From the NCBI RefSeq assembly GCF_037975245.1, contig NC_092569.1, forward strand, positions 23,404,168 to 23,468,167: DNA of 64,000 nucleotides, in the 5' to 3' direction. Below, in pieces: positions 40,596-54,400 of the stretch. The notes under the pieces were generated by a model that saw only the letters and a list, made by a program, of their open reading frames with translations, did not search any database and had not been told where the DNA came from. Positions within the stretch are counted from its first letter, which is position 1. The number at the start of each line of letters is the position of its first letter. A program made the position numbers and the translations under genes. Origin of the DNA: Apostichopus japonicus. Taxonomy: Eukaryota; Echinodermata; Holothuroidea; Aspidochirotida; Stichopodidae.

Positions 40596-41984
40596 AAATA
40601 TAACCTAGTTTGGGAGGAAATGAAGCCTTCACTCAACTCAGGACAGATCGTTTCCTCATTAATTCGTTCCAATTGCCTTTCAATTTCCTTTGTATGGAAC
40701 ACTGTCTCAAGTCACCCAAGAGTTAACTTCTAAGAATATGCCGAGAGGTTTTCTGGATTTTAAAAAAAAAGGTCTGAAATGCATAGATTCCTGAAAAGTT
40801 ACGGTTGGTGTAAAAAATGAATGGAATTAAGTGAAGGAGCAAAGTTTCCTCAATAGGTACTGAAGGATCAGAGAGAGTGCAATCTGGGGTGGGAGGGGGG
40901 GGGGGTGTAGGGCGGCTTCGGTAGTTGTTTCTTGAGGAGACAAGTCAAGATAACCTTAACTCACCTTACAATTTCGTGTAACAACTGTCTTAATTTCGTA
41001 ATAAAAGGTAAATTTAAATAACAAAATGCCAATTTTCCATCATCAAAATGTATGGGGAAAGGTACTTTTCGTTACCAAATATACAGCACTCCTTATTTAT
41101 GGAAAGGGGTACTTTTGAGACTTTGCCGCTGTGAACTGGTGAAGGGCCAAAAGTAATCGAGTGTGTTGTCATACACTGTGAAACGACAACGTCTTATATG
41201 AAACTAAACCTCTAATAAAAAATAAGATATTAATAATTAAGTCTTCCCGTGTTAACAATTTATTCTAGCAATTTACGAATCAAATAAATCATGAGCTTAA
41301 CACTAAATGTTTTTTTTTTTTTTGAAAAATTCTGAGATAAATGTTGCAACCTCGAGTCCAACTTTGTGTCAACAGAACATAAGTACGGTCTCATTTTGAT
41401 TTAAGTCATTCTACATGCATTTGTTTCTATCAAATGTAATATTTAACAAACACTTATATACAATCAACGATTCCATAATATGTTTTCTTAGATCAAAATT
41501 GTTATCAACAGGAGTAGGTGGAACAAAATAATTGTACTAAACAAAATTGATAAAATGATATTTATGAAGTCATTGATCCTGAGGCAAGATTTCCACAAAG
41601 TGCAAAAAAGATCGTAGTCTTATTTGTTTCTACAATTTAATACGCAATATTATATCCTGAATGGGCACGAGTTAAGGCCAGGCGAGAGGGGATAATAGGT
41701 GACCCAGGGCTCGGGGTCAATGAGGATATCCACGGGACGAATTTGAAAATGGATCAAAGTTTATAAAGAATATTGTATGCTGATTGTCATAATATAATCT
41801 CGGGAATATGATGGTGCAAGTAAACTAGCTGTAATTAAATCAGCGCGTTCCTCCGCTGGGGAATGAAGTTCGATTACCAAACAAACTATTAATATACTTA
41901 TAAAACTAAATGCATAACGGGAAACACTGCAATTTTAGATAACGATAAAGGGCAAAAAATATTTTATGTCTACTAGAAACGAGG

Positions 41985-42060
41985 TTCAAACAAGTGGCCA
42001 CTGGATTACAAGCACATCGCTTCACAAATTCAGCTATCCAGCCATTAGATGGTGACTCCC
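41985..42060 (-). repeat. tRNA-Thr-like SINE head, minus strand
   Basis: On the minus strand: TAGCTGAATTTGTGAAGCG, then GTGCTTGTAATCC (anticodon-loop-like, TGT), then TTGTTTGAACC (B-box-like). Inverted relative to the tRNA-like sequence at 42,235. The pair is repeated in unit 2 near 50,380-50,455 and 50,653. Confidence 0.45.
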
Positions 42061-42234
42061 TCATATAGCATGATATATTTAAACAGAATTTCTAATGTAA
42101 TCTCTCCCCTGCATCTTTTCGCTTGAATCCGACAGAAACTTAGGCGTGATCCCTTGTTAAACGGTAGCAACATACTGTGGCTTCTGACTGGCACCCACAT
42201 CTAAGAACTGGCTGTAGGGATCTCAAACAACTAA

Positions 42235-42307
42235 GGGTTGAATAGCCCAGTTGGTATTGCGCTGTGTCTGTTACCCAAACGCCACTGGTTCGAAGCCAGT
42301 TCTAGCC
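42235..42307 (+). repeat. tRNA-Asn-like sequence, unit 1
   Basis: Matches the copy at 50,653-50,724, with B box GGTTCGAAGCC and a good T arm (ACTGG/CCAGT). The anticodon loop is CTGTTAC (GTT). The D and anticodon stems are poor, so it is a tRNA-derived relic. Confidence 0.5.
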
Positions 42308-42873
42308 ATGACAATTTCTTTGCTCCTTTGTAATATTTTGTTTCAATGATTTCTTCGGTTATTGTTGCTTGTATAAGCTCTTTAGACGTTTACGGTAATA
42401 GATGAGTTTAGCAGCATACAGCAACATCATACTACAGGAATGATAAGATGGGAGGCTGGGGTAGAGAAGAAACCATGGTATACTTCGTTAACTCAGTGAG
42501 TAAGCACCAGATTAGGGGTGGGAAAGTGGGTGTAGAAGATACCCCATGGCCTAACGATACTAACTTAAGCATGCCGAATATTAATTGGATCATTGCAATC
42601 ATAATATCAACAGTACAGTATTATTAACCACATATAGTGCTGCTAGATTTATTCAGAATGAGAAATGAAAACGAAATATAAATATTGATTACGTTGATTA
42701 AGCGCAACGTTGTGATATATATGAAGGAAAAATGCACCAGAGATTTGGTAATGTACCATATGTGAGGAGAAGCGCGAGTATTGCTAGTTAATAACATAAA
42801 GGACATCAGGTACAAATCACTATCGCAATTAAAAGGGATCGAAGAAAGAAAAGGGGCGTTGGTGGGGTGAAGT

Positions 42874-43127
42874 TTAAAGAGGTCTAACTTTCATTTCGGT
42901 AAATTTCAGATTACAGTTTCCCCCCGGAAGGCCAGTCCATTCAATACAAGCATCCCACCAGTCACCAGTGCGAAAGAAATAGCGAGAGTTGAGATCACAT
43001 TCGTCGCATCGGTTGTACCACCAGGCACTACCCTGCGACAAGGCACAAGGACCACTAGAGTCGTTGTCATTATCGTTATCGTACGTTGTGAAGGACATGT
43101 TTCTGTGAATTGCAAATGAGTCTTTGC
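42874..43127 (-). pseudogene. gene C last fibrinogen exon
   Basis: 254 nt, acceptor TTGTACAG, open to the TAA stop. It contains the calcium-site region (YDNDNDND), CALSQGSAWWY and TEMKVRPL. It is the same length as the exon in copy D, with which it shares most residues. Confidence 0.85.
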
Positions 43128-44341
43128 CTGTACAAATAACAAATATGAAAACCAAATTAATAAGAATTAATAAAGTAAATAAAACTAGGTATAATCAAGT
43201 TAGTAAGAAACGTGATCAATCTATGTACAGAGAGACGTGCAAATGTATTCAAAGTATATTTGCCAAATTCAATCTAATAAAATGGTAAATTGTATAACTT
43301 TCTGCAAATTGTTATTCCGGTGGCAGAAACTAATATGGAAAAGAGAAATATGCCACACTGATAATTGAAAACTACATTTCAATTGTTTTGGTCCCAAACT
43401 CAAGATATGGTTAATTGAATGAAACCTGTTTCGCCTGGCAAAACCCTCGATTCTTTTCCGGAGTTTATCGAAGTTTGAAGGTTTGCGATGTCATCATTGC
43501 AAATGTGCTTCAAAATATTTACTTTTCTGTTTTATCGTATTTTTCTTGATTTGTCCTTGAAAAGTGATACATTTAAAGAATGTGTTTGGCTGTTAATATT
43601 CTCTGTATTTAGAATATCATTAAAATGCAAGTTTTTTTGTAACATTATTTTCCTCTGTGAATTAGTGAGTTAATGATTGTAAAAGGGAAAAAGACATTTC
43701 AGCTGAATTGCCGTGGTGACATCATGCACTCTGTTGATGCCAGTTTTATCCACAAAATATCACCAAAGTCGAAAACAAAAATCGTATCTTCGTCACAAAA
43801 AGTGCTACAAGGATCTGGTTTTGACCTAAAGAAGCAGACAATGTCAATAGTTGTATTAATCAATCAACATAAGCCACTGAAATAACCCAAGAACATCATT
43901 CCGAATAAAGTTCACCTGTCCGGATATTAATATAAATGAACCTGTATTGCAGATTTGCTTCTTAAAGGAAGCGCGAGTCGGCTAAATTTTCTGTTGTTTT
44001 CAGTCTAACCAATCATGTTGAGTTGTTGACCAGTAATAACTAAACAATCCAGAATGTCAAGTAGTATGGATTATTTAATAAGACTTATACAATTGAACGA
44101 ACACAATTTGATTCTCTGCAGTAATCTTACTCCCTGTGATCAAATAAGCATATAAGTATTTAAATAATTCGAAACTAGGAGTACAAATCAAAGCAATTAA
44201 TTTCTTATATTCGATAAAACTAGTTTGTTGAAACTATTAACATATTATGAAATGATATAACGTTTGGGTCATGGTGAAGGGGTTTCCTATCATTGTTTGA
44301 GTTAATAAATTCTATAAGAAGCACAAAATACTAACATGTAC

Positions 44342-44604
<263 letters not shown>

Positions 44605-45030
44605 TCAAATGGGATTCATTGAGAAGGCGGTTGAATAAACGTGAAACTTTAAGCTGCATTTTAAGTATAGTTGTTATTTTGCATCATTGCCTGTCACCCG
44701 ATATAAAGTCAGACATCAGTAAGGTCACCAACAGCTGACTGCTCCTCAAACTCTTTATTCCGCAGGGTGTTAAATCCAGCCTGGGGGTGAACAATCTTTT
44801 AGGAGTGAATCCCACCTCTTCCCATAAGCTCCCGACTCCTCTGCAATACCCACCAAAACCTTTAAAGTTTATAGCCGTAAGATAAACACATGTTTTACGT
44901 TAACTATCACGATATATACACTGTCAAATCTTTGATTGAAATTACATGAATTGTATAACTACATATATTGCTGGTTCCGCTAGCGGTATTGACAAACAAA
45001 ATAGAAAAATATTCTCAAACTGGAACTTAC

Positions 45031-45194
45031 AGTCCAACCCCCTCCATCTATCGAGTTGTTGCAAAATACACGGAAAGGTTCTAGAGCATCGTCCGGCTGA
45101 ATAAGATAAACTCCAGACTTCATAGTATAAAATCTTGATGAGAACTTCATGAGATAGTCACGGACTTCAGAACAATCTCTCGGGTAATCGCTTC
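45031..45194 (-). pseudogene. gene C first fibrinogen exon
   Basis: 164 nt, acceptor CCAACCAG, donor ACT|GTAAGT. Open frame with two conserved cysteines (RDCSEV, VFCNNS) and GGGWT at the end. Intact in itself. No counterpart exists in copy D. Confidence 0.8.
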
Positions 45195-45199
45195 CTGGT

Positions 45200-48100
45200 T
45201 GGTGAGAATTTAATGTGATTGCGTAAGCTGATCAAAGACTGAAGTGAGTAATTCACAAATACCCTTTGTTAATTAACATTATTGAATGAAATTCGACGTA
45301 AATATTCCACGGATTTTATATTCAGTTTTTACATTTTATTGTGTCCTCTAATTTATAGACTATTCATGAGGTTTTAATCTATCTTCGTGTCGACTGGTTT
45401 TTCTACTTCTTCGAAAATGACAATCTTTATAAACACTATACTAGCATTGTTTGAATTATTATTATACACCATGATAACATGTGGTACAATAGCTTCAAAT
45501 AGGTTCTATGTTGACTCAAATGCCTACCGCATATAATAAAATATGCACAAAAATTGAACAAATGACAACTTTTTTTCAGAATTCCTAGTTATTTTCTGAA
45601 TACCGGTGTAAGGTACATGCTTTCTTCACAGTTTTGTTGCATTACAGTGTTCAAAGTTTCATATACTGTGTCACCGGGTGGATTTCATTGAATTTTGGTA
45701 ACAATAAATCACCCTTGTTTTGTATTCAAATTTTTGTGTTGATTTTCTTTTAAAACACTGCTTCGATAGGGGTTACAATCTTAGCCCCCTACCCCTATAA
45801 ATCCCCATGTATTTCCCACTCGTACATCAATGTGTGTTGAACCCGTTTAGGATACGATTCAAACATTGACCATGGATCTCGATTTAAATTCATCTAAACT
45901 TTCTTCGAGTCCACAATTACTAACTTTTCAAAATCTCAGTGAAGCCCAAATAATATGTTTCTTGTAAGTCGGTGGATCGCTAATGTTGCTACAACTTTCA
46001 AATGACGTAACCATAATTAAACGAGAGTATAAAATGTAAACATTATCATTAAATATTAGCTAATCTTGGTCTGGTGGTTGTTAGGAATGAAAAACGTTTA
46101 TGACTTAATTATGACTTAATTAGAAACAAAACAAGATATCTCATTTGCACATTATACGCAGGAAGGAAGAATATGATTTTCTGATTCATTTCTCGTTTTC
46201 GGTAAAGGATGTGATTCAGAATAAAACTCATTATAACCAACGAAATACTATAGATTTAATCACAATACTAACCAGTACTGACAGTTAGATCCCCATCTTC
46301 AGCCATTTCCACATTTCTCTATATGCATGTGATTCAACAGTGAAAAACAAAACTAATATTAATCAAAAATGTTCGTCAGTAAATGTTAGTTTCCAAAAAC
46401 ATAAACCAACAAATGCTCAGCTTCTAGTCAAATTTGTTTTCTTGATATCAGCCAAATGAAAGCTTCTCTCTAATGGCATGGTGACTTTACTCCATGACTT
46501 GTAATGTTTCAGACAACTTCTCATGTGTCCAAAAATAGTATAACTAATCGGGTCGAGAATTACTCTGAAGAAGATTGGAATTTAATCAAAATAACCATTT
46601 TCCTGCATTTTGTTCTACCAATTAAAGGTTGATAAGGAATCACAAAAGAATTTCATTCAAACCTTTAATCGCCGAGACAGACTTTCAAATTAATATCAAT
46701 CACAAGTTGTCAGAACTTAGCATCACCGTTGCGGTTATTGATCTGTCAGCCAATTGGGTTGTTGTTTACAGCTTTTAACTCTTAGCTATAGAATACGTCC
46801 ATCACCTCCTACTCCCCTTTCCGTAGCATTATGAATCAGCAAAATGCCCAAAACGTAAACGAAAACTCGATGAAACGCCATGATTGTAGTCAGCTATCTT
46901 CTAGCAATCCAAATGCTATATGGATTCTAAATGCATCGAATTTAAATACCGTAGCTTTAATTGTAGGGATTACTTCTAATGTCTTTAACAGAGAACTGTC
47001 TTTCCATGAAAATGGTATTATATCTATTGATTGTAGTAAAAACTGCTGACCTGTTTAAACGGAACAATTAAACAAAAAACAAGGAATGACAGGAAATTAC
47101 ACGCGGACGGATTTAGTTGTAATAGAGAGAGTTGGAGAAACATAAACTAGACAACTCTGTTAGTGGTCGAATACAGACAAAGAGAGGGCGCCACCAAGAG
47201 AAGTTGGTACAGTAATTCTAAGCTGACAGCAGAGCATTTCAATAATTAGCTAAAAACAGCAGATAATATTGAAACCTGGCAAACAAGAAGGGGAAATATT
47301 GGGCATCTTATCCATTATTCAATCTGTGTTACAATGTATTAAGATGAGTGACTATAGGAGAGATTTATATTTAAAGTTGTAATTCTCGAAAACAATATCA
47401 ATTTATCTATAGTCATGCTTGAGGGGTATATGGTACGCACGAGTGAGAGAGGGAGGGACATGAATTATTTTTGGAATTCGTCTTCTCTACCAATGGCCAC
47501 AATAGTGACGTTAATGGGAATTAAATGATTTTTTGCTACATATAAAACAATTATCTTTCTTTTACGCTTAGCTAGCCATATGAACAATTCGTTAGCAAGG
47601 AAATAGACAACATACTTGGTGATATAATCGAAACTCATGTTTGGAGAAAAAGTCCTTGAAAACGTGAAATTTTTTTTGAAGATGACATTTAGATGATACG
47701 ATTTCATGACTTCCTTATTTCGTCTAGAGTAGTCGTGTTGTTTGAAAGAGTGACGCCCTAAACTAATTCGAATCGCAGCTATAATGTAGCAGTGCTTATT
47801 GGATAAGATTCGGGACCGAATTTGTCCTCTTTCATTGCTTCTGGTTTATAATCAAAATTATAATGTAAACGCCATTGGATGTGAGTAAGAAGCTAGATCT
47901 GATAACTCAATTGCAGGAACTTTGAACAACTTCCCGAACCCCATCAATCGGAAGTTGTCTGATCATTTACAGCTATATTCGTAATAACAAATATAACAAA
48001 GAGCCCTCCAAAAAGTACAGTTAATAATAAGAAAAACACCTGAAGGATTACAAAGAAAAAGTGATTGAGATAAAGATCGTTTCCTCATAGAAATGATTAT

Positions 48101-48625
48101 AGATATGGATCATAATTGACAAATAAATAGTATTGTTTTAGAAAAAAAATATTGGAATCTTCGTGTGCAATACTTGGCAGTGGAATGAAAAGTACAAAAT
48201 TCTGATCATGTCATTTACATATTCTACTGTGTACTTTGCAAAGAGGGTAATTATGTAGGTGAAACAGGTTCTCTGTTCGGCTTACGTTTTCAATAATCAC
48301 AAAAAAAAAGTTCATTCGTGATAATTTTGCAGGATGTCCGAAAATTTTAATCTTCATTTACATTCTTTTAGAACCTAAAATGTATTTTAATTGTCTCTAA
48401 CTAGAAATCCATAACTGAACGTAAATCTTTGGCCTCAACAAAGACTTGGTACCCCTAAATGACTACCAGTTCCACTAACATATGTAATCCGTTCTTCCTA
48501 TTCTTTGCTTCTTAATCCGCTTCCTGTATAGCCATGGGTTATTTGCTTATATTTCCAGCAATGTTACTTTCACTTATCTTGCGTCATACTTTCATTGTGT
48601 TACTTTATTAATAATTATTATTATT
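45200..48625. other. intergenic between gene C and duplication unit 2
   Basis: Searched on the minus strand for 5' exons of gene C; none recognised. A segment at 48,110-48,205 (GACAAATAA.TAGTA..GTTTTAG, ATACTTGGCAGT.GAATGAAA) resembles 2,480-2,560 upstream of gene A and may be a dispersed repeat. Open frames here have no domains. Confidence 0.5.
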
Positions 48626-49309
48626 ATTTAGCCTAGGACTGGGAGGAAATGAAGCCTTCACTCAACTCAGGACAGTTCGTTCCCTCATCAATTCGTTCCA
48701 CTTGCCTTGAAATTTCTTGTTGTGGAACGCTGTCTCAAACCATCCAAGAGTTAACTTCTAATAATGTGCAGCGGAGAGGTTTTCCTAGATTTATAAAAAA
48801 AAATCTGGAACGCATAGCTTCCTGAAAAGTTACGATAGGTGTAAATAAGTGCGCATCAGTGTGTGGAATTAAGTGAAGGAGCAAAGTTTCCATAATAGAT
48901 ACTCAAAGATCAGAGAGGACTAGAGATGGGTGCAATCTGGGGAGGGAGGGGGCGGAATCGGAAGTCTTAAGATTACCTTAATTCTGTCATTAAAATGGAC
49001 CCTCTGTACATTCTGTACGACAAATTTCACTATTTGGATGTATTGTAATCAGGCGGCGTGACTGACTACTATTTTATTTAGCATTTCACCGATTTTAAAA
49101 GGACAATTTCGTGTTACAACTGTCTGAATTTCGTAACGAAAGGTCAATTTAATAACACAACGGCACTTTTTCATTAAGAAAATGTATGGGGAAAGATACT
49201 TTTCGTTAAAAAATACAGCACTCCTAATTTATGAAAAGAGGTACTTTTGAGACTTTGCCGTTGTGAACTGGTGAATGGTCAAAAGTAATTGAGTGTGTTG
49301 CCGTACCTG

Positions 49310-49616
49310 AAGTCGATTCACACAGAGATTACAGTAACTACTGTAAATCTTAAAACTTTGTACCACAGTAGAAACTGGATCGTGCTGATAAATATGATAA
49401 ATCGGTAGTATGTGCTAGTAGATTAACAGCAAGAACTGAGGATAAGTGTAATCCCAACAAATGCTTCAAACTGGATTCGTTGGGACTACACATATCCTTA
49501 GTTCTTACTGTAATATGAATAACACATGCTATAGTGTTATAGTAGATCAAGTTTATACTTTGGTACAAAACATTAAGATTTACAGTAGGTAGCTGTGTTC
49601 TATGTGTGTACCGGGT
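49310..49616. mobile_element. palindromic MITE, copy 2
   Basis: Same fold-back element as at 31,926 and 56,093. Unit 1 has unrelated short sequence at this site (about 41,172-41,195), so insertion followed the tandem duplication. Confidence 0.8.
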
Positions 49617-50652
49617 GCCTGGATATGTATTATATGGAAATAAACCTCTTATAACAATAAGGAATTAAAGAATGAACTTTTCCCATGTTAACAATTTATT
49701 CTAGCAATTGGAAAATCAAATAAATCATGAGCTTAACACTAAATGTTTTTCGAAAAATTCTGAGGTAAATGATTCAACCTTCATGTTTGTGTCAATAGAA
49801 CATAAATATGGTCTCATTTTGATATAAGTTATTCTACATGCTTTTTGTCTATCAAATATAATATTTAACAGACACTCATATCCAATCAACGATTCCAAAA
49901 TAAGTTATTTTATATCAAAATTGTTAGCAATAGGAGTCGATGGAACCACATAATTGTACTAAACAAAATTGATGAAATGATATTTATGAAGTCATTGATC
50001 CTAAGGTAATATTTCCACAAAGTGCAAAGAGGATGGTAGTCTCAGTTTTTTTTTACAATTTGAAACGCAATCTTATACCCTGAATGGGCACGAGATAAGA
50101 CCTGACGAGGGGCAATAACTGGTTTCCCCAAGGCCTGGAGTCATTGAGGAGATCCACTGGGAAGGATTGTAAATTTACCGAAGAAACTTTATAAAGTATA
50201 ATGTATTGCGATTTTCCATTATAAAATTGAGGGGGAAATGAAATGTGCAAGCAAACTATCTGTAATTATGGAGCCACTTTCCTCCTCTAGGGAATGATTT
50301 ATTTTATACAAAATATTGATAAAAGACAAACTGACTGAAATGTTAGACAATGGAAATGCAAAGAATGCTTGGAGTGGGGTTCAAAAAGTGGCCTCTGGAT
50401 TACAAGCACACCGCTTCACAAATTCAGTTTCCAGCCCTTAGATGGTGAGCTCCCTATATGACCATTCAATATATACAATTACTATATATTTAAAGCCGAA
50501 TTTCTCTTGAAATATCTCCCCTTGCATTTTTTAGGTAGAATCCGACAGAAACTTAGGCGTGATCCCATGTTAAACGGTAGCAACGTACTGTCGCTTCTGA
50601 CTGGCACCCACATCAAAGAACTGGATGTGGGGATTTCAAACAACAGACTAAG

Positions 50653-50724
50653 GGCTGGATAGCCCAGTTGGTACTGCGCTGTGTCTGTTATCCAAACGCC
50701 ACTGGTTCGAATCCAGTTCTAGCC
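50653..50724 (+). repeat. tRNA-Asn-like sequence, 72 nt, unit 2
   Basis: The 7-bp acceptor stem GGCTGGA/TCTAGCC has one G-T pair; the T arm is perfect (ACTGG TTCGAAT CCAGT); the anticodon loop is CTGTTAT (GTT). The D stem and anticodon stem each fail at two positions and no CCA is encoded. It is the better preserved of two copies; a tRNA pseudogene or SINE head is likelier than a working gene. Confidence 0.5.
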
Positions 50725-51304
50725 ATGACAATTTCTTTGCTCCTTTTTAATATTTTGTTGTAGTGATTCAGTACTTATATACGATTATCCTTGCTTGTAT
50801 AAGCTCTATAGTTGATTCCTATAATAAATGAGTTTAGCAGCGTACAACAACATCAGACGTATTGGTGTTTGCCAAGCAGAATAGAAATGACACAGGGAGG
50901 AGGGAGGAGGTAGAGAAGAGACCATGGTATGTTACGTTAACTTAATGAGAAAGCACCGGATTAGGGGTGGGGAAGAGGGTGTAGAAGATACCCCATGGCC
51001 TCACGAAACTAAAGCATGCCGTATATTGGTTGGATCTTTGCAATCATAATATCAACTTCAGTATAGTACTATTGATCACAGTGCTACTTAAATTAATACA
51101 GAAAGAAAACCAATATGCAATGTAAATATTAAAGTTGATCACGTGTATTTGTTTTGATATATATGGAGAAAAAGAAAGAGAAAGGCACCACAGAGTTTGG
51201 TGAAGCACCATATGTGAGAAGAAGCCCGAGTATTGCTCGGTAGAAGTATAAAGAACACTGACAGGTACAATCAATTTTTCGCCCAAAAAGGAATGGGGTG
51301 TAGT

Positions 51305-52785
51305 TTAAAGAGGTCTAACTTTCATTTCGGTAAATTTCAGATTACAGTTTCCCCCAGGAAGGCCAGTCCATTCAATACAAGCATCCACAAAGTCTCCAGT
51401 GCGAAAGAAATATCGAGAGTTGAGATCACATTCGTCGCATCGGTTGTACCACCAGGTACTACCCTGCGACAAGGCACAATTACCAGTACCGTGTTTGTCA
51501 TTATCCTTGTCGTTCGTTGTGAAGGACATGTTTCTGTGAATTGCAAATGAGTCCGCGCCTGTAACCAAATAAGAAAAACATAAAGAATTAAACCAATAAA
51601 CAAAACATGGTATAGGTACGCGATCAACTTATATACAGAAAGAAGGCACATATTTATTCCAAATACATATTTAAGTTTAATCTATAATAAAAATTTAAAT
51701 TTAAATTGTTATTTCAGTGACAGAAACTAATATGGAAAAGAGAAATAATCCACACTGGTAGTTGAAAACCACTTCTCAATCTGTTTTGTCCCAAACTCAA
51801 GATATGGTTAATTGAATGAAATCTGTTTTGACTGACAAAACCCTCGATTCTTCCCCGGAGTTTATCACAGTTGTAGGTTTTTGATGTCATCACTGCGAGT
51901 GTGTATCAAAGTCTTTACTTTTTCTTTACCTTAGCCACTGTAATAATTATGAATAAAGTTCACCATGTCTAATTATTGATATAAATGAAATCTGTATTGT
52001 CGATTTGAAGCGTAAGTCGACTTAATATTTCGTTTACAGTGTACCCTATAGCTCATGTTGAACATGAAACACTAAACAAACACAGAATGTAAAGTAGTAT
52101 ACATTATTTCATAACACTTATAGGCAATTGAACGAACGTATTTTTTATTGTTTTTTTTTTTCCACTGCAGTAATCTTAGTCCTTGGGAGATATTTAGCCA
52201 TAGTTAACCCTGTGATATAATTTTTTGCCGTATCTTAACAAAAATGTTCACACACGATTAAGGATTTCGATATAATATTAATTTGCTTTAATATGTCTTA
52301 TTTTCGATAAAATCAACTCTGAACATTTTATTAAATGATGTACCGTTGGAGGGTGTTCTTTACCTACTTGAGCTAATAAATACATAACAAATCTATAAGA
52401 ATTTGTTTCATTCTTATTGTGTACCCATTTCTTAATTCTTATTCTTATATATTTCTTATTCATTCGTTCTCAATTGCATATTTAAATGAAACGAAAATAC
52501 TTAAAGGAACTTAGCCCACAAAATATATATTTTGAAAGGGTATAGAGAGTCATTTTTGTTAGAGTAGCACAAAATACTAACATGTACTCTCAGGTAAGTG
52601 TTGTCCGAGCTCGACCAGTCTGTATTTACTGCTCTCGTCACTGATTCGGAATCGATCATATTTGGCAAAGTAAGGAACGCCGTGTAGGTTATTCATATCA
52701 ATCCGAATCTCATATTTCTTTGATTCGTCAAGAGAGAGATTTTGTCGTTACCTAACCAAAATTCCCCGTTCAGAAAACAGAATCA
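51305..52785 (-). pseudogene. gene D: truncated fibrinogen-domain pseudogene
   Basis: Last exon 51,558-51,305 is intact (ADSFAIHRNMSF, NDKDNDKHGTGNC, TEMKVRPL). The preceding exon starts abruptly near 52,785 in the middle of the GEFWLGND region and lacks one A in the run before YEIR (about 52,711-52,724), shifting the frame. The first fibrinogen exon and everything 5' of it are absent. Dead copy of gene C made by the tandem duplication. Confidence 0.85.
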
Positions 52786-52789
52786 CTGC

Positions 52790-54190
52790 CAAGTGGGCCT
52801 TCCATGGCACAATCAATGTTTTATATAATGGCCGTAAAAATGTTTGTGCTACGAGAGCCTGAAGTTTTCGTCACTCTTAAACAAACCTCTTCACTCAATA
52901 GTAAACAAATTTCGTACGCTGCTCCTGGGAGGACTAAAGGGGTCTACAATTGCCTCAATTGACATTAGTTTGTGCCACATGTACTTTCATTCATGTTCTT
53001 CAACGTGCAGGCTACAAACATATCAAAAAAGATGTTCTCCTGCCTCTTGTGGCATTTTTCCTGAAGGAGAACATTCGGGCGGATTGGTATAGACTCTAAT
53101 AGGAGTTTCCCACCTAAAGCCTACAATGATTCTGTTTTGTACGATAAGAACAATCCATATCGTTACAGTACTGTACATGTACCACCATTACCAATAAAAA
53201 GTTTGAAACATGATTATGTTGGAAGTTCTGGTAATTGTTGGGGACCCCTGGATCAATCTACAAGGTGTGAAACCTCCTTGGCTAGAGCCTGTAGGACATA
53301 AACAACTACAACAGCCAAATGTATGATCGCGTGTGCATTTGTTTATTACGTTGACCTTTTTAACCTCAGTTTAAGTACATCTCCACTTCTCGCGATCGCG
53401 TGCACCTCGAAGCTGATTAATTGAAACCATGCATGATGTCTTTCTATAAGTGATTGTTCTCAACATAGAATAGTTCCTTTTCAACTATTGTATAAAGCCT
53501 TGCTGTGAAACAATAAGTCAGTTCTCACCGCCTTAACGAATATACTAACTGGTAAATTGAGCACAAAAGAAGCTTTAATAGTTACCGTGAACAGGCATGG
53601 CTATCGAGGGATTTGTAGCTAATATAAGTCTAATAAAATGGTTTTGTCAATATATCTTAGTTGCAGTTGCCAGTGAATACACTTTTTGATATGTTCAGCT
53701 CAGAAATACACTTAATTAAAGACGTAGACTTTCCTCAATTGTATTGACAGTGAGTAAACAAAGAAATCATTCATTTTATTTTTTTATTTTTTATTGTTGC
53801 TTTTGGCTTTTTTTTTTGCCTTATTGGTTCTTGATATTGATTATTTTGGTTTTTGTTACTATTTGTTTTTAGGTGTTACATTTGTAAAGCGCTTTGAGCA
53901 GCTTTGCTGATTATGCGCTATATAAGTATTACTCACTATTATTATTATTATTATTATTATTATTTTGATTTATGGTAGGACGATCTGCAAATAAACCTTC
54001 ACCGCTGCCTTTTAATGGTTTGAGCGAAAAATCAATCAAACGCTTTTAATGAATTTACTGAATGGTATACCGAACACAAAAGAAGCTTTAAGAAAAAAGA
54101 TATTTTTCCTTCGATTTTATTTCTAATGAACAGGCGAGGCTTCATCATGAACAACGCACCATCAAAGTCCCTACCACTAAGCAACAGTGG
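52790..54190. other. intergenic with a LINE/SINE tail-like motif
   Basis: Mostly featureless. At about 53,880-53,955 the sequence TTGTAAAGCGCTTTGAGCAG followed by GCGCTATATAAGTATTA and (ATT)n resembles a 3' tail common to L2-type LINEs and their SINEs in many animals. No gene. Confidence 0.5.
53880..53963 (+). repeat. L2-type 3' tail with (ATT)n
   Basis: GTAAAGCGCTTTGAGCAG and GCGCTATATAAG form the two complementary AGCGC arms of a short hairpin, followed by (TTA)n. Known from memory as a widespread animal LINE/SINE 3' end; not confirmed by a search. Confidence 0.55.
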
Positions 54191-54194
54191 CATA

Positions 54195-54197
54195 TAT

Positions 54198-54233
<36 letters not shown>

Positions 54234-54312
54234 ATATATATCAATATATATATATATATATATATATATATCAATATATATATATATATATATCAATATA
54301 TATATATATTAA
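54195..54312. repeat. (TA)n microsatellite with TCAA interruptions
   Basis: Runs of TA broken regularly by TATCAATATA. The open frame through it encodes only Tyr-Ile repeats. Confidence 0.9.
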
Positions 54313-54400
54313 TTAATCTTCAGACACATTGTTGAATTTTCCTTTATTTGCAACAATTGCCTTAATATGATCATGTATGTGTATTTATTTGTTTCATTGT
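54311..54400. repeat. fragment similar to the L1 3' end flank
   Basis: ATCTTCAGACACATTGTTGA and CCTTTATTTG..A.AATT recur at 12,120-12,180 and 63,325-63,385, next to the L1 3' ends. Probably a solo 3'UTR fragment of the same LINE family. Confidence 0.6.

Larger units (their letters stand above)
48630..52785 (+). repeat. segmental tandem duplication, unit 2
   Basis: Second copy of 40,600-44,542, starting at CTGGGAGGAAATGAAGCC. It differs by an inserted palindromic MITE at 49,310-49,616 and ends abruptly inside the second fibrinogen exon near 52,785, so the first fibrinogen exon is missing. Confidence 0.85.

Noticed and set aside
46831-47049. Plus-strand 72-codon frame opening with Asn/Gln-rich residues
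   Set aside because: No recognisable motif, no splice sites and no similarity elsewhere in the window.
50653-50724. Functional tRNA-Asn gene
   Set aside because: The anticodon and D stems each have mismatches and no T-run terminator is close. The unit 1 copy is worse, so a tRNA-derived relic is more likely.
54126-54335. Plus-strand frame with Tyr-Ile repeats
   Set aside because: Translation of (TA)n microsatellite; no domain and no support from flanking sequence.
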